This document shows positions 14,501 to 26,335 of a stretch of 64,000 bases of DNA, piece after piece (the stretch's first letter is position 1; every line of letters begins with the position of its first letter). This stretch comes from Turnera subulata (taxonomy: Eukaryota; Streptophyta; Magnoliopsida; Malpighiales; Passifloraceae), in assembly GCA_028386065.3 (NCBI GenBank), contig JAKUCV010003177.1:300704-364703 (forward strand), read 5' to 3'. The notes below the pieces were generated by a model. It did no database searches, was not told where the DNA came from, and saw only the letters and a program-made list of their open reading frames with translations. The position numbers were made by a program, and so were the translations under genes.

Positions 14501-16256
14501 CCGTTTCTTGCGCATTTTGGGACTGATTCATCAATCTAGAGCTAGAATGTAGCCACTTAAGCCACTCAACTAGGACAGGAGTTGGTGGATAGCAATCAAG
14601 AGATCTCTTTCAGCCTTTTTTTTTTTTCCAGAGCCCCACCACCAATAACACCTATATTGATCGATCAATGGAAGTTTCTACATAATATAGGGCCACGAGT
14701 ACATATATAAAAACAGTTTAAAGCAAAGGGAAACTTTTAAGGTTTTAAATTTTGCGTTGTACATTTATCTTGAAAATGTGGTTTGGAACACAAAGAAGGT
14801 GCTTTTTCTGAAGAGAAAACCAATTATAGAACTTAGTCAAGACAAAATGTTAAGATGTGATTTGCATGCCAATACAAAAATGTTCAGCTTCTTACATTGT
14901 TACAGACTTTTGACCCGAAAAAAAATGTAATCCTTAGTGGAGGAGTTGAGATTACACGTTCAACAATATTTTGTGACAAGTTTGATAGATCGTCACTAAA
15001 CAGAAGTCAGAATTAATTGGACACCATAGGCATGCTACCTTCTGTTGCTTCTGTTCCAAAGCATTTTATTTTGTTTAAACGATACATATATAAGTTCACA
15101 TCATTCTAAAATGAGCTTACGCACTCTTGCAAATTTTGGTGACATGAAATTCTTGTCATAGATTGGAGGGTAGAAGTCATTATTTTTTTTTTGTTTAAAA
15201 GTAGAAGGTAAAAGTAGAATTCTATATTCCTTTTCCAGGAAATGAAGCTTCCAACTTGACAAGTGAATCTTCGTAGCGGAGGACTTTCCATAATAATGTC
15301 CACTACAGTGCATATAATGTACACAAGACCTTGAATTGTGCAGCTCCACTGCTTTAATTTTTATTAAAAATTAATATAACACAACAAATTTAATAACATA
15401 TTAAACAACACAAAAAATTTATTCCAAACAGTTTAATAATATTAATATATCTAAAAATTATACGCTCAAAATTTAAAATTCTTTTATAATTTAAATTTTA
15501 AAAAAACATAACACAACGTAAATTTATCCAGCAAAATACACAATATATACCAAATAAACTTTTATAAGATGTAGCATATAAATTTATAAAGAAAAAGTCT
15601 TCTAAACCATGTTTATATGTTTTTTAAAAAAAATAGGAGGAAAATATAATGGGCTTTTAATAAAGATTTATACTTCGGCGGTTGGCCCTTTTGATGTTTC
15701 ACGCGTCCATGATATTCTGCGGCAGCATGGTTTGGAATTTTCGGATGCTGTTGCTGTGTGATTCATGCTTCATTTTGATGATGCTTTTCGAATTTGCTTA
15801 TCTAGGCTTTAAGTGTCCTCCTATGTTAAAACTGTTGGATGTGGAGGTTCTTCTGTTATCCCTATATAGGATTTTATACTGTAATTGCCACTACTTTTGG
15901 AAGTAGGAATACAACACAACAAATTCGGCAGTAGTATTGACGTTTTGGCGAGGCTTCCTAATCTTTTTCAGCACCAATTTGCCTTCACCTCCATATTGGA
16001 TAGGCAAACGCCTTAACCAAGTATTCAAAACCTGTGGTTAAACAACATCAATAATGAATGTTAGAGTATTGGTGTTTTGGGGACGCTGGAACAATATGAT
16101 GTTTCTAATAGCTAAAACAACAACATCATGAGCTTTCCTGTTCGGTTCCTTATCAATCACTTGAATTAAATGTGAAATGACATGCTTGAGATAGGCCCCC
16201 TAACTTTGCACATGCTCCAACTGCAAGTGCTAACACCTACGCACAAAACTCACCCA

Positions 16257-16332
16257 GATCAATTTAATACACTGCCAAAACATACTGTAAGAATGATCAA
16301 TTTAATACACTGTCAAAACATATTCTAAGAAG
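16257..16332. repeat. 38-bp tandem duplication
   Basis: Two adjacent copies, 16257-16294 and 16295-16332, each start GATCAATTTAATACACTG and differ at a few bases. No gene overlaps them. Confidence 0.9.
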
Positions 16333-17849
16333 GTCAATCGCATGTTTGTGCGATTTTATAAACATTCTTATGGCAGCACCAACCTGTTAAGGCAGGTCTG
16401 AAAAAGAATTTGTCTGGAGAATAAACAATTCCAACCTTTTCATAAACTCTGTCCTTAAGCTCCAAGCTCCTAGCTTACCTTTTGGCCACTTCTTGTTGAT
16501 CAAAAAAAAAAAAAAACCTTTTGGCCACTTCTACATTGAAAACAGGTCCAAATATCTAAAAATACTAGTAAGAAAAGTGAAATTAAAGTGAATAATTTGT
16601 TTTTACAAAAAATTGTAGGAGGACAATATAATTTTTACAAAGCAATTAAAAGCAAGGTCTAATCATTGTGCTTTTGTTGGAGTACAACAAATTGGTTAAT
16701 GTTTTAGCTAGGCTTCCCAATTTTTATTAAGCTAAATATACAAGGAAACCATTTTAATAGAACTGTTCCAAAAGAATTTCCAAGCGATTACCAATTACCA
16801 ACTTGTGATAGATGATAATGACTTCGATTTGGCTGGTAATCCACCTTCTCAGTCATCATGAAGGACACATTTGACTTTGAGCTGGGTGTCATGTCATCTA
16901 AATTCTTGTGGATACAAAAATATTTTGCAGAGGAAAGGAGAGTACCATATACCAAGATCAGTGCATGCCAAGGGCATTTAGAATGGTTCTCACCTTAGAT
17001 CTATTGCATACCGATCATGAATTGCTACTACATGATAGAGGATCACATAAAAAGTGCAAGCGTCGTTTAGCAACTCTTTTGCCCCAGAAAAGCGATTACA
17101 CTACAATGTGAAACCAATAAAAGGCGTGGTTTGTGATGAAACCAGGAAAATAATATTACAATCCAGGACACACTCAATAGGTTTTGACAATGTTCAAGAA
17201 TAACCTGACTTGACGCCACTATTCCATTCCTCTTTTCTCATGCAAAAAGTGGCACGAATTATTGGAACGAATAATAATGAAGAAGATCAGAAGACAAGCA
17301 AGCTAAAAATCTGTGCTGTGGGGGGCTATAGAATTCTAGGTAGGACGGTTGATGAAAGGAGGGATAATTAACTCTTGTAGTAATTAATTGATTACCATTA
17401 CAAGATATGTGATTCAGAGCATATTAGTCCTGCGCCGATTTCCTTACCTAGGCTACAGTGATCGCTCAACTCTATTGATTCCTAGCACACATATGTGGAA
17501 GTGTAATAGTTGGAGTCTCCAAAAATGGTTAAATATCAATAGATTTAAAAGAAAGAAAGAACAGAGAGGGGAATGTCGATGGTAAAACTCTGAAAGAGAG
17601 TTCTTATTCACTAGAAGAAAATCAGAGGTCTATGGTAAAACTGCAAAAGAGAGTTCTTATTCAGCGCAGGAATGTCTGAAAACAACAATGATGTGAATTA
17701 AGGAGCGTTAAAAGGAACAAAAATAACACAGAATTTTCCCTCTTAATTAACGCCTAATTTGCCAGGAGGAACACCTCTTCCACCTTTTATATGAAAAGAA
17801 CCGAAAAAATACAATCTTTTTAGGAAGCAGGAACTCTTAAGTTGGACTA

Positions 17850-20800
17850 TCATTCTGTGGCAACTCTCAGTAGGTCTTCCCGTGTGGTCAATTTTTCTCT
17901 GGGTTTGGTTCTCAGACTCCCAAGTTTTTTCTCTTCAGAGTCGATCTTTTCCCAGCCAGTGAATGGCACAACTCTAACACTTCTGTTATCCAGCAACTGA
18001 AGAAGTCCCTCTCTGCCTGGCCTTGGTGCACCAGATGTTGGACCGACTATTCCTTGTTCGAGGTCTTCTGATATGCTGGCAACCTATCAAAGTGATGAGG
18101 TTAATTAACAAGCACAAAAATTGATGAGGATTAACATGTATTTGAGAGACAACTTACAGTTTCTTCAGCACAGTAGAGATTTGTGCCAATAATCCCAGTT
18201 GGTCCTCTCTTCAACCACCCACATACATACAAACCCTTTTCAAGCTGTGTAGAATCTCCTGAAGTATCAGCAAGGACACGACCTCCGATATTTGGAACCA
18301 CACCTGGAAAGCAGTGATGGATAAGAAGCAAACATTAGACTATGCAACCTGGAACATTCGGAACCACTAGAGGAAGGTATTTCTTGAAGATGATTTTCAA
18401 CAAAATATAAGGATGCATACTTGTATATACACTTTCCTATTTGAAAAGCAGGGGTGAGGCAGCAGAAGAAAACACATTGCAATTTGGAATCGAATGACAT
18501 GCTGATTTTTCTTTTTCTAGTTACCTTTCTGGTGATCAAAAGGCAAGCCATCCACTGGTACTGATTTGTAACCAATGCTCTTTAGCACCAATCTACAAAC
18601 AGATAGAAAAATATTCAAAAATGTACCCAAGTAAAAAAAAAACGAACAAACTGAATCAACAGTACATAAAGGCTTTCATTCACTGACTTTTGGTTTCCAC
18701 CACTTGGTACTACTAGTTTTCCTTACTGAAATTTTTACATGAAAACACCACCATTATCCTTTTAAAGCAAGTAAAAATTTAGCATAGCACAAAGTTGAAT
18801 AACAGAAGTGTAGATATAAAGAAATGGACTTATAAACAGCTTTCAGGAAAAGAAAAAGATCTTAATAATGGTAATTTTACAAGGAAAATTACCCACAGTC
18901 AAGGTCCTCAAATTGTCCAGTACCTACTGCGACCTGTTTTCCAGGGCCAACACCTACAAATGAGAATATAAAGTTAAGTGCTAGCACGTGAGCATAAATT
19001 GAGTGCAAGTTAAATCATATTTTCGACAGCTCAACAATGGGGCCCCTTCTCATGACACTTAAAGCAAAGCTTATTTATCATATTTAATGAGCTAGGAAAT
19101 AAGCTCACGTCCCATTGGCAAGCAAAATCTCTTTACCTTCCGTTATGGCATACCGTACCACAGACTTCTGCATGCAATGCATTGTGAGACACATGTGAGC
19201 AGACTTCTGCTTACTGTTTTAATCAGCATACTGGGATGCAAGACATCAAACTCCAGAGCCCAAAATTTAAAAGAAAACAACAGAAAGACTCCTCCAAGAA
19301 AAGTAATAGAGAGAGAAGTACCTTTAAGAACAGTCTTCTCAAAGTGCACTCCAGTAACATAGCCACTTCTTTCTGCTGAATCTAGAAACCTATCAGGTTT
19401 CCTAAAGAAAATAAAGTGAAGTTCGCGCTGGCCTGAACTAGGAGGAGGTCCTGAGGTGGCCGCTTTAGAAAGTAATTCATAAACTCTCCTCTGAATTCTA
19501 CTGTTTCTCATCTCTTCCTTTGCCAAAGAATATAAATAACAATAAATAATAATTACTGTAATAATAAAGAAGAACCAAGCACACAAAAGCTAAGATATTT
19601 TCTCAATTTGGTCTCTAGGAATCCAAGACAGATAATTGCAGCAGATTTGACTAAAAAACTAAGGCCTTAAAAAACATAAATATTTCTTTATTTTTTTTGT
19701 AACTCATCAACTTTCCTTAAGTTGCGTCCATCCAAAACACATAAAGAAGAATGGGCAGTGAATATTTACATGGGAAGCACTATCTTGTGCACCCAATCCA
19801 ATTATAAGAAAAAAAGACCTCAGTGAAGGGAGTGAAAGGTGAAAACCATCTGGATTCATTATGCCTTCACTACAATTTTAAAATAAGTAGAATAAGAACA
19901 GCACCACAATATCATTCCAATCCTCTTTCACTTGTTGGTTAATCTTTTGGTTTTCTACCATTGTACATAGAAAAACATTAACTGCAAAAAGAAGAAGAAA
20001 AAAGAAAAAAGAAAAAAAGGAGAGAAAGAAAGAAAGAAAGAGAAAGACAGATCAACAGTATTGAGATCTACCTCATCGTCTGGGCTTTTAATCAAATCAT
20101 TTTTGTTGATGTGAATACAAAGGTCTTTAATGCCTGCAACAATATTACATCAACATGATATTCAGAAAGTACGATAATAAAATTGAGAACCCAGACTTGA
20201 TATAATGAAATGCCAGATTTCAAAAATAGCAAATGATTAAAAAAAGAGAGAAAGAGAGAATAAAATGAAAAAAAAAAAGAAGCAAATCAAATGAAAGATA
20301 AGGAATATTAAGCTGTAATTGACATGCCACAAAAAACCTAAACAATAAGCATAATTTTGCAACAAAATGTGGACGGATTTCAGGTTGACCAATAGATACT
20401 TGTTCTTCCCTTGTGAACGAGAATTGATGAGAAACCTCAAAGGTAAACAATCCATGAGGTAAATGAGAACTGGTTGTTTCATTACTTAAAAACACAAAAC
20501 AGTTCACAAAACCTGTTGATAACTCTATACAGCATGACTCTAAAATGAACATTTTGATGGAAATAGAACCAAAGGGATTTAACATATCACAAGGACAAAT
20601 AAAAGATGTTATGAATTACCAAGAACTTCACGCAGCTCTTTTGCAGTACAAGCTGCTTGGGTGGGTCCACGCCGACCGACTAGATATACTTTCCTGCAAT
20701 GTATTCAGAGAAATACAAATGAAACATTAAAAACAATCAACATCCATCCTGTCCCTAACAAGGGATGAAGCACAAACCTTATAGAGCTCTGCTCTAGAGC

Positions 20801-22055
20801 TGCCAAAGCGTGGTTGGCAATATCAGTTTTAGCCAAAACTTCCGTTGATTGGAGAAGGATGCGAGCAACATCAAGAGCCACATTGCCCTGAGCAACACAG
20901 AATAGTCATTTTTAATGCAAAATATTTCAGCCAGAAGTGAAAGGAAATACGACATTACATTTGAAATGGTTTTAGCTAGATACAAGTTCAGTATTTAATT
21001 CAAGCTATCGTCATTTTACACGAACAGTGGTAAATCTAAAAGCTGGAGATAAAACCAACAAGAGCTTCATACACCTTGCAACCTAACACAACCCGAATCA
21101 CTCAGATAAATTAAACATTCCTATCCAATACCTGGCCCAAAATAACAGCTGTATCCGTACTCTTCAAATCAGGATTCAAGTTTCTCCCATCTGGATGCCC
21201 ATTATACCACCAGACAAATTCTCTGGCCGAGCATATCCCCAACAAATCCTGTTACATCTCAAAGAATAAACAAATAACTTCCACTGGGCATAATGCATCC
21301 AGAAGCATTACAACACCGATACTACATTAAACAACAGGTGCACACAAGGGAACATACCTCGCCAGGAATACCAAGAGCTCTATCACTTTCGGCGCCATAA
21401 GCAAGCACAACCTGTTCCATGGAAATCAGAAACCAAGCAAAAACGAACAAAACACAAAACAACGCAATTCCATCATCATCGACATAACAAAAACTACCAC
21501 ATCATAGAGCTGACGGAGCTCGGAGAGCGAAACGGAAGATCCGAGGGCGACATTCCCAAAGAAGGAGCACCGTTCGTGTCGCGCAACCCTCGAGAACTGG
21601 TTTATCACAATCTGTTGCAAATTCTCTGGTAAACTAAACCTCAATTAAGAGATCTAACATCACTCCACAAACAATCAACAAATCCATTAATCTCTTTTAT
21701 ATTACATTTGAATCGGCAAAAAATCACCTTAGTTTCGGGATGATCGGGAGCGACGCCGGAGCGCACTAAGCCAAACGGCGTCGGCAAGCGGTCGATGATG
21801 TCAACTTCTGCTCCTTGATGCGCCTTCAGCATCTAATAGAAACAACAACAAACAAAGAGAACAAACAATTTAAAGAGCGCTTTAGCTTGAAAATGGAGCT
21901 AATAGGCACGTGCTTGAGCTAGCGAGTGCTTTACCTACCTTCTCTGCAGTGTAGAAACCGGCAGGTCCGCTGCCAACAACGCAGACGCGAAGAGGACTAG
22001 AAGAGAGACTCGAGAAGCTTCTCGCTAGCCATGTCCTTGCGTGAGTAATCGCCAT
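17850..22055 (-). CDS. MFDR: Mitochondrial NADPH:adrenodoxin (ferredoxin) oxidoreductase
   Basis: Thirteen minus-strand exons: 21939-22055, 21728-21832, 21498-21611, 21358-21411, 21132-21248, 20778-20887, 20620-20693, 20072-20133, 19322-19517, 18893-18953, 18525-18592, 18158-18303 and 17850-18083. They join into 485 aa with consistent phases. Seen: an Arg/Ser-rich, acid-poor leader ([20 protein letters not shown]) typical of mitochondrial import, the FAD loop GSGPAG (about 28-33), [20 protein letters not shown], the NADPH-binding [10 protein letters not shown] (about 168-177), and [16 protein letters not shown]. The enzyme passes electrons from NADPH to mitochondrial ferredoxin for iron-sulfur cluster and biotin synthesis. 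An in-frame ATG at 22100 would add 15 residues including acidic ones; I prefer 22055 for the transit peptide. Confidence 0.96.
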
Positions 22056-22191
22056 TTCTGCTGTTTTTTCCTGGTTTTTTGGCGAACAAAATCCCTCCAA
22101 TTGGACTTTGGGGTTTTTGAAGAGGGTTTTTGATGTGAATTTGATACCAGAAAAGAAAAGAGGAGAAAACGAACAGTTGTGGAAATCGCTA

Positions 22192-22251
22192 TGGGCTTGA
22201 AGAGTTTAGGAATAAATGTGGGCTGGCTTGAATGGTGTTTGCTGAAGCCCA
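22192..22251. promoter_or_regulatory. Cluster of site II (TGGGCY/AGCCCA) motifs upstream of MFDR
   Basis: TGGGCT occurs at 22192-22197 and 22219-22224, and AGCCCA at 22246-22251, 137-196 bases upstream of the MFDR start; another AGCCCA begins at about 22322. Site II elements bind TCP factors and are common in promoters of nuclear genes for mitochondrial proteins, which fits this gene. Function here is inferred. Confidence 0.5.
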
Positions 22252-23239
22252 TCTTTCGTGCAAGTTTGGGGCTAAAGAGAAAGGCTATTGTTGGTATAAG
22301 GTTGTGGGCCTCAGGATATTAAGCCCATTAGTGAAAGGGAACCGAAGAGAACTGTGGAAGGAATTTTCAAAATTATTGTTATATATAATAAGAGAAAGAT
22401 TGTATATAGATAAATAAACAGTATTTCTCTCAAAAGAATACTATTAGTCGGAAATGAGAAGAAATAAAGCGCGGGACAAGATAACGAAATGCTAGAAAAC
22501 CTTAAGGAGCTATTTTTTCAACCAAAATAATTATTTTCAAAGGAAATTAAGGCTATATATAAGGGGGATTGGCCTTTAAATTTTTTTAGAGACTTTTTTT
22601 GATGGTCTTATTAAATCCTATTGGAGTTTGGCGTCACTCACTTCACATGATCGACGAAGGCAAAGAAAAGGGCTATATCCAGTGTATGTGCTCGAAAAGT
22701 TAGTGATTTTTTTTTTAATCCAAGAAAAGTTAGTGATATATAAAACACCTACATCTTAGTTTCCACGTTTTAAATTTTTTAATCACTAGCTAGTTTCCAG
22801 TTCCACGCATTGGGATCACAGTATCATGCACTCTTGATATGGTAGGGTAACACTAGCTTCTTGAGTATCTACCAGTGTAATTTGGATTTAATTTTTCAAA
22901 CCCTAACTGTGCAACGTATTGCAGAAATCTCCATGCCTGTCAAAATGGAACCATAATTCCTGCAAAATTGTCTAAGAAAACATGATGAACATTGTGATTT
23001 GTGAGCATCTGAAAAGCTTTGGAATCCTGGTTTTACTAGAGAATGAACCCAGATAAACGGCAAAAGTAGCCTGCCCATAATAATCTTGATTATTAATTAT
23101 GTCTTCAAGGACCGACTTTAATAAATTAATTAAAAGGTTTGGCATAGGGTAAGAAGTGCTAAAGACAATGAAGGCATAATGATTGCTTGAAATGTGATCA
23201 GCTTAATTAAACTTTTGAAACAATGCCAAAAGTTGACAA

Positions 23240-23292
23240 AATTGGACTCGCGAGTTTCAAAAACGCTCAACCACTGAGCTATTAGGTCAACC
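23240..23292 (-). repeat. tRNA-like fragment (A box only)
   Basis: On the minus strand the sequence contains TAATAGCTCAGTGGTTGAGC, a near-perfect pol III A box. No B box or tRNA fold follows downstream. It is most likely the head of a truncated tRNA-derived SINE, and lies about 230 bases from a complete one. Confidence 0.5.
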
Positions 23293-23518
23293 GCAATTCT
23301 TATTAGGGTATTTAACAAATAATGACCTTCTTTAAGTTAGGTGAGAAAGAGCCCTCACCCTCCATCTCCCCTGCATATGTTGCCGAAGGTATCCACTTCA
23401 TGTCTTCTTCAGCAACTAGAATAATTTTTTTTGAGAAATTAGCAACTTGATTAATTTAGATGAAAGTTAATGATACAAGGATATGTTATCCCCTAGCATC
23501 AATTAAATTATGATATTG

Positions 23519-23613
23519 CTACCGCCTAATAGCTTAGTGTCATCATGAGCCTTGGTTGTGCCCAAGACATTTCGGATTCGATGTAATTTGTGTGTGTCTA
23601 TGTATTATAAAAA
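23519..23613 (+). mobile_element. Short tRNA-related SINE with exact 18-bp target-site duplication
   Basis: About 95 bp with an A-box-like TAATAGCTTAGTGTCATCAT, a B-box-like TTTCGGATTCGATG, a GTGTGTCTATG stretch and a short A-rich tail. The flanks AATTAAATTATGATATTG at 23501-23518 and 23614-23631 are identical over 18 bases. The exact duplication indicates a fairly recent insertion. Its body differs from the SINEs at 5915 and 11385. Confidence 0.88.
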
Positions 23614-24868
23614 AATTAAATTATGATATTGTATATGTGACAGTTATCATATATGTTGTAAATACGATTTTTTTAAAGAAGCTAAATTATTATAAATTTT
23701 TGTTGTTTTTTATTAGAATTATTGTCATTACAATGTATAAAAATAAAAAAAATATATGGTTTATTATTAATTTTAAGAGCAAAGTCGGAAAAATCTGATA
23801 TCCTCTTAAACCACAATCAACCAACAAATTATACTAAGAGAACCCTTTTATTTTTTCTTATAATTTATGTGCAATATATACAAAACCACAAACTGATATA
23901 TGGTTCATATTTTGTACGTCATGGTTGACGTTTGGATGACGTCAAGTGACTAAATAAGCAACGGTTGGTTTTAAATATTGAGAGGACAAAATAAAGAAAA
24001 GGAGAAGAAATAATTACATGATGGACCCGAGACTGATTGTAGGAGTTAAAAAAAAAAAATGATAAACAAGAGAAAAGAGACTCTTCCAGGTCGGCGTCAA
24101 AAGACAAAATTCCATAGGGGGAGGAGAGAGGGGCAATGGAGTGTGAGGGAGAGTGGACCCCAAACGCACTGGGACCCACACATTAGCTTTAGTAGTACTG
24201 TCCAAAAACTTTAAGTCACTTTCAGTTCTATGAAAGCCCAAACCATAATGAGGTTTTTATTTTTATTTTTTCATCTCTCTTGCAACTACAGGGCCAAGGC
24301 CCACACACAGACCGACTCATACGACTTCCATGAGAAAAAGAAAGAAAAAGAAAAAGAAGGAATTAATCCCACATATCTTAATGGTGAATTTGTGTTTAGA
24401 GAACTGAAAATCCTGATGATGAATTGCTAAATTACAGTGACAAAGTGATGATACAAATGATATTCTTATAAGACTGAAAGAGTTGAGATCTTATGTAATT
24501 TGGGCTTTAACACTAGTAAAAAAAAATTATGATGATATATACTATATAGAGACACTTCTTAAACTAATAACTTGATTTTGACCACATTAACAATTAACTT
24601 AATATGACCCCCGAAAATATATGGGCATATTTGTTTGTTCTCTTAAGATCTTCAACCCTTCAAAGACTGAACTCCATCATGCATATACATTGCCCATATT
24701 TAATCAATTATATGATATATTCCCCAGACCATAAGTTACCGCAAAAATGACTAATGAGTCTCATTTAGTTGTTTTATACGTCATATTGTAAGCCTTTTCC
24801 GTTTGAGGTAAAGAAGAAAAATGACATAGAGTGGGTCTAAGTTACGGGATTAATGAATGATCAGACAA

Positions 24869-25122
24869 AAAGCTTGGCTACTTAGTTCGCTACATTATTG
24901 TTTTACTGCAAATTTGAACTTCCAAACCCAAAATAAAAAACTCTTAATCATTCATCAACTTCAATAGAGCTAAATTATTCCTAATATATTAGATAAAGCT
25001 TGGCTACTTAGTTCGCTACATTATTGTTTTACTGCAAATTTGAACTTCCAAACCCAAAATCAAAAACCTCTAATCATTCATCAACTTTAATAGAGCTAAA
25101 TTATTCCTAATATATTAGATAA
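24869..25122. repeat. 126-bp tandem duplication
   Basis: The block beginning AAGCTTGGCTACTTAGTTCG and ending CTAATATATTAGATAAA occurs twice in a row with a 126-base period, differing at only a few positions. It is intergenic. Confidence 0.95.
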
Positions 25123-25378
25123 AACTAGCCACAATCTTATCCATAACATATAAATTACACTGCATATGGAAGCACCTAGCTAACTAGCTAGTTTAGGATT
25201 AAAGATTCTGCTAGGTTTGTTTTATATCGATCCTTGCTCTGATAAACACTTTAGATACTCACTCTTCTTCTGTACATTAACCTAAGGTACAAATTAAAGT
25301 TTTGCTCCGTTAAATCATAAAAGAGCAAGAGTAAGTTGCCATGTGAATGAGATGATTAATTGCATGTGAAATCTATAC

Positions 25379-25690
25379 ACCGGGGGTGGTGGTCCAGTGG
25401 TAAAGCCTTTAGCATGCTATCTCTAGGATTCGGGTTCGAGTCCCGGCGCTTCCAGTCAAGCCCCATTATAGTGTGATGTGGCCGAATATGGCCTTCCACA
25501 CTGTGGGGTGGTGGCCGTTGAGCCAGGAGTCTCCCCGACACTATGACGCGTAGCAGGCGAGGGTGTCCGCTGGTGCCCCGGTGGGCGGTCTCTCCTATGA
25601 GGAGGGTCTAATGCCAGGATGTAACCGGTATTGACCGGGGCCTGGACCGACGGGGCGATGATGACACCATTGATGCCTTTTTTTTTTCTT
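25379..25690 (+). mobile_element. GC-rich tRNA-derived SINE-like element
   Basis: About 310 bp of GC-rich sequence in an AT-rich setting. Its first 70 bases look like a tRNA gene: A box GTGGTCCAGTGGTAAAGCC and B box CGGGTTCGAGTCCCGG. The rest, including GGCCGTTGAGCCAGGAGTC and ACCGGGGCCTGGACCGACGG, has no tRNA fold. It ends in a run of T (25678-25688). I see no clean target-site duplication. The structure fits a plant SINE; a different non-autonomous element carrying a tRNA head is possible. Confidence 0.65.
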
Positions 25691-26267
25691 GGACAAAAAA
25701 AAACTCCCACTTTTATTTTCATAGCTTCAAAAAATGAATTTTAACAATTTTCACTTTCATTCTTCACACGTGTGGTAGATGTGGCCGGCTGACACATGCC
25801 AGTATTTTTTTTTTCGCTCGTCTTCTAGTCATTTCGAATAGTTCACAGTCATAATTCTACGGCTGTCAGTCACGTGATCTTGCACGTGACTTCATTCCAT
25901 TCCTGCTACTGCCTACACAGATTTAATGGATTTAATTATTTTTCTGGTAAAGAAGACAGGATGGATATATAGTATTTTGTTGCACATCACGGCTCTTAGT
26001 GCTTTCGTCAGGAAAATCCTGGTTATTCTGTACCGTTTATTTGTTGACTCTGGTCAGTGATGGTCGTTTCTGGGTCTCACAATCATAATTCGCAAGAAAG
26101 GAAAAAAAAATGGAAAATCACATGTTAATAATGTAACACATTCATACTCATTTCTAAAAAAACAATCAACAAAAAATTAAGCTTATAATTTTCTTAAAAC
26201 AGAAAAAATGTAATGGATGCTTGAGAAATTCAAATCAAAATATACTTAGAGCACTTCTTGCCCGTTT

Positions 26268-26335
26268 GGTATCTGTGTGAAATGGATAACAGAGATGATT
26301 TTATTCATTTCACACGAGGAATTGATACCAAAAGA
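26268..26335. repeat. Short hairpin, possible MITE end or remnant
   Basis: TTTGGTATC, then GTGTGAAAT, are mirrored by ATTTCACAC and GATACCAAA at the other side of a small loop. The outer sequence CCCGTTTGGTATC resembles the terminal repeat of the MITE at 49457-49652, so this may be a shortened relative. Confidence 0.55.

Larger units (their letters stand above)
11301..17849. other. Gene-free stretch between IAA27 and MFDR
   Basis: I find no conserved protein frame, tRNA or known miRNA sequence here. It is AT-rich with homopolymer runs (for example 13080-13093 and 13196-13206). It contains one SINE (11385-11564), a 38-bp tandem pair (16257-16332) and a roughly 34-base direct repeat at about 17578-17611 and 17632-17664. 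Around 14300-14400 a weak tRNA-like pair of boxes occurs, too degenerate to call. Confidence 0.55.

Noticed and set aside
16908..17111. 67-aa plus-strand frame with Lys/Arg/His clusters
   Set aside because: No conserved motif, no neighbouring exon or splice pattern; chance frame in intergenic DNA.
20220..20585. 121-aa minus-strand frame
   Set aside because: Lies in an MFDR intron; hydrophobic AT-rich translation with no conserved sequence.
25380..25455. Possible tRNA gene
   Set aside because: Good A and B boxes, but the acceptor stem does not close and the sequence continues as a 310-bp element; called a SINE instead.
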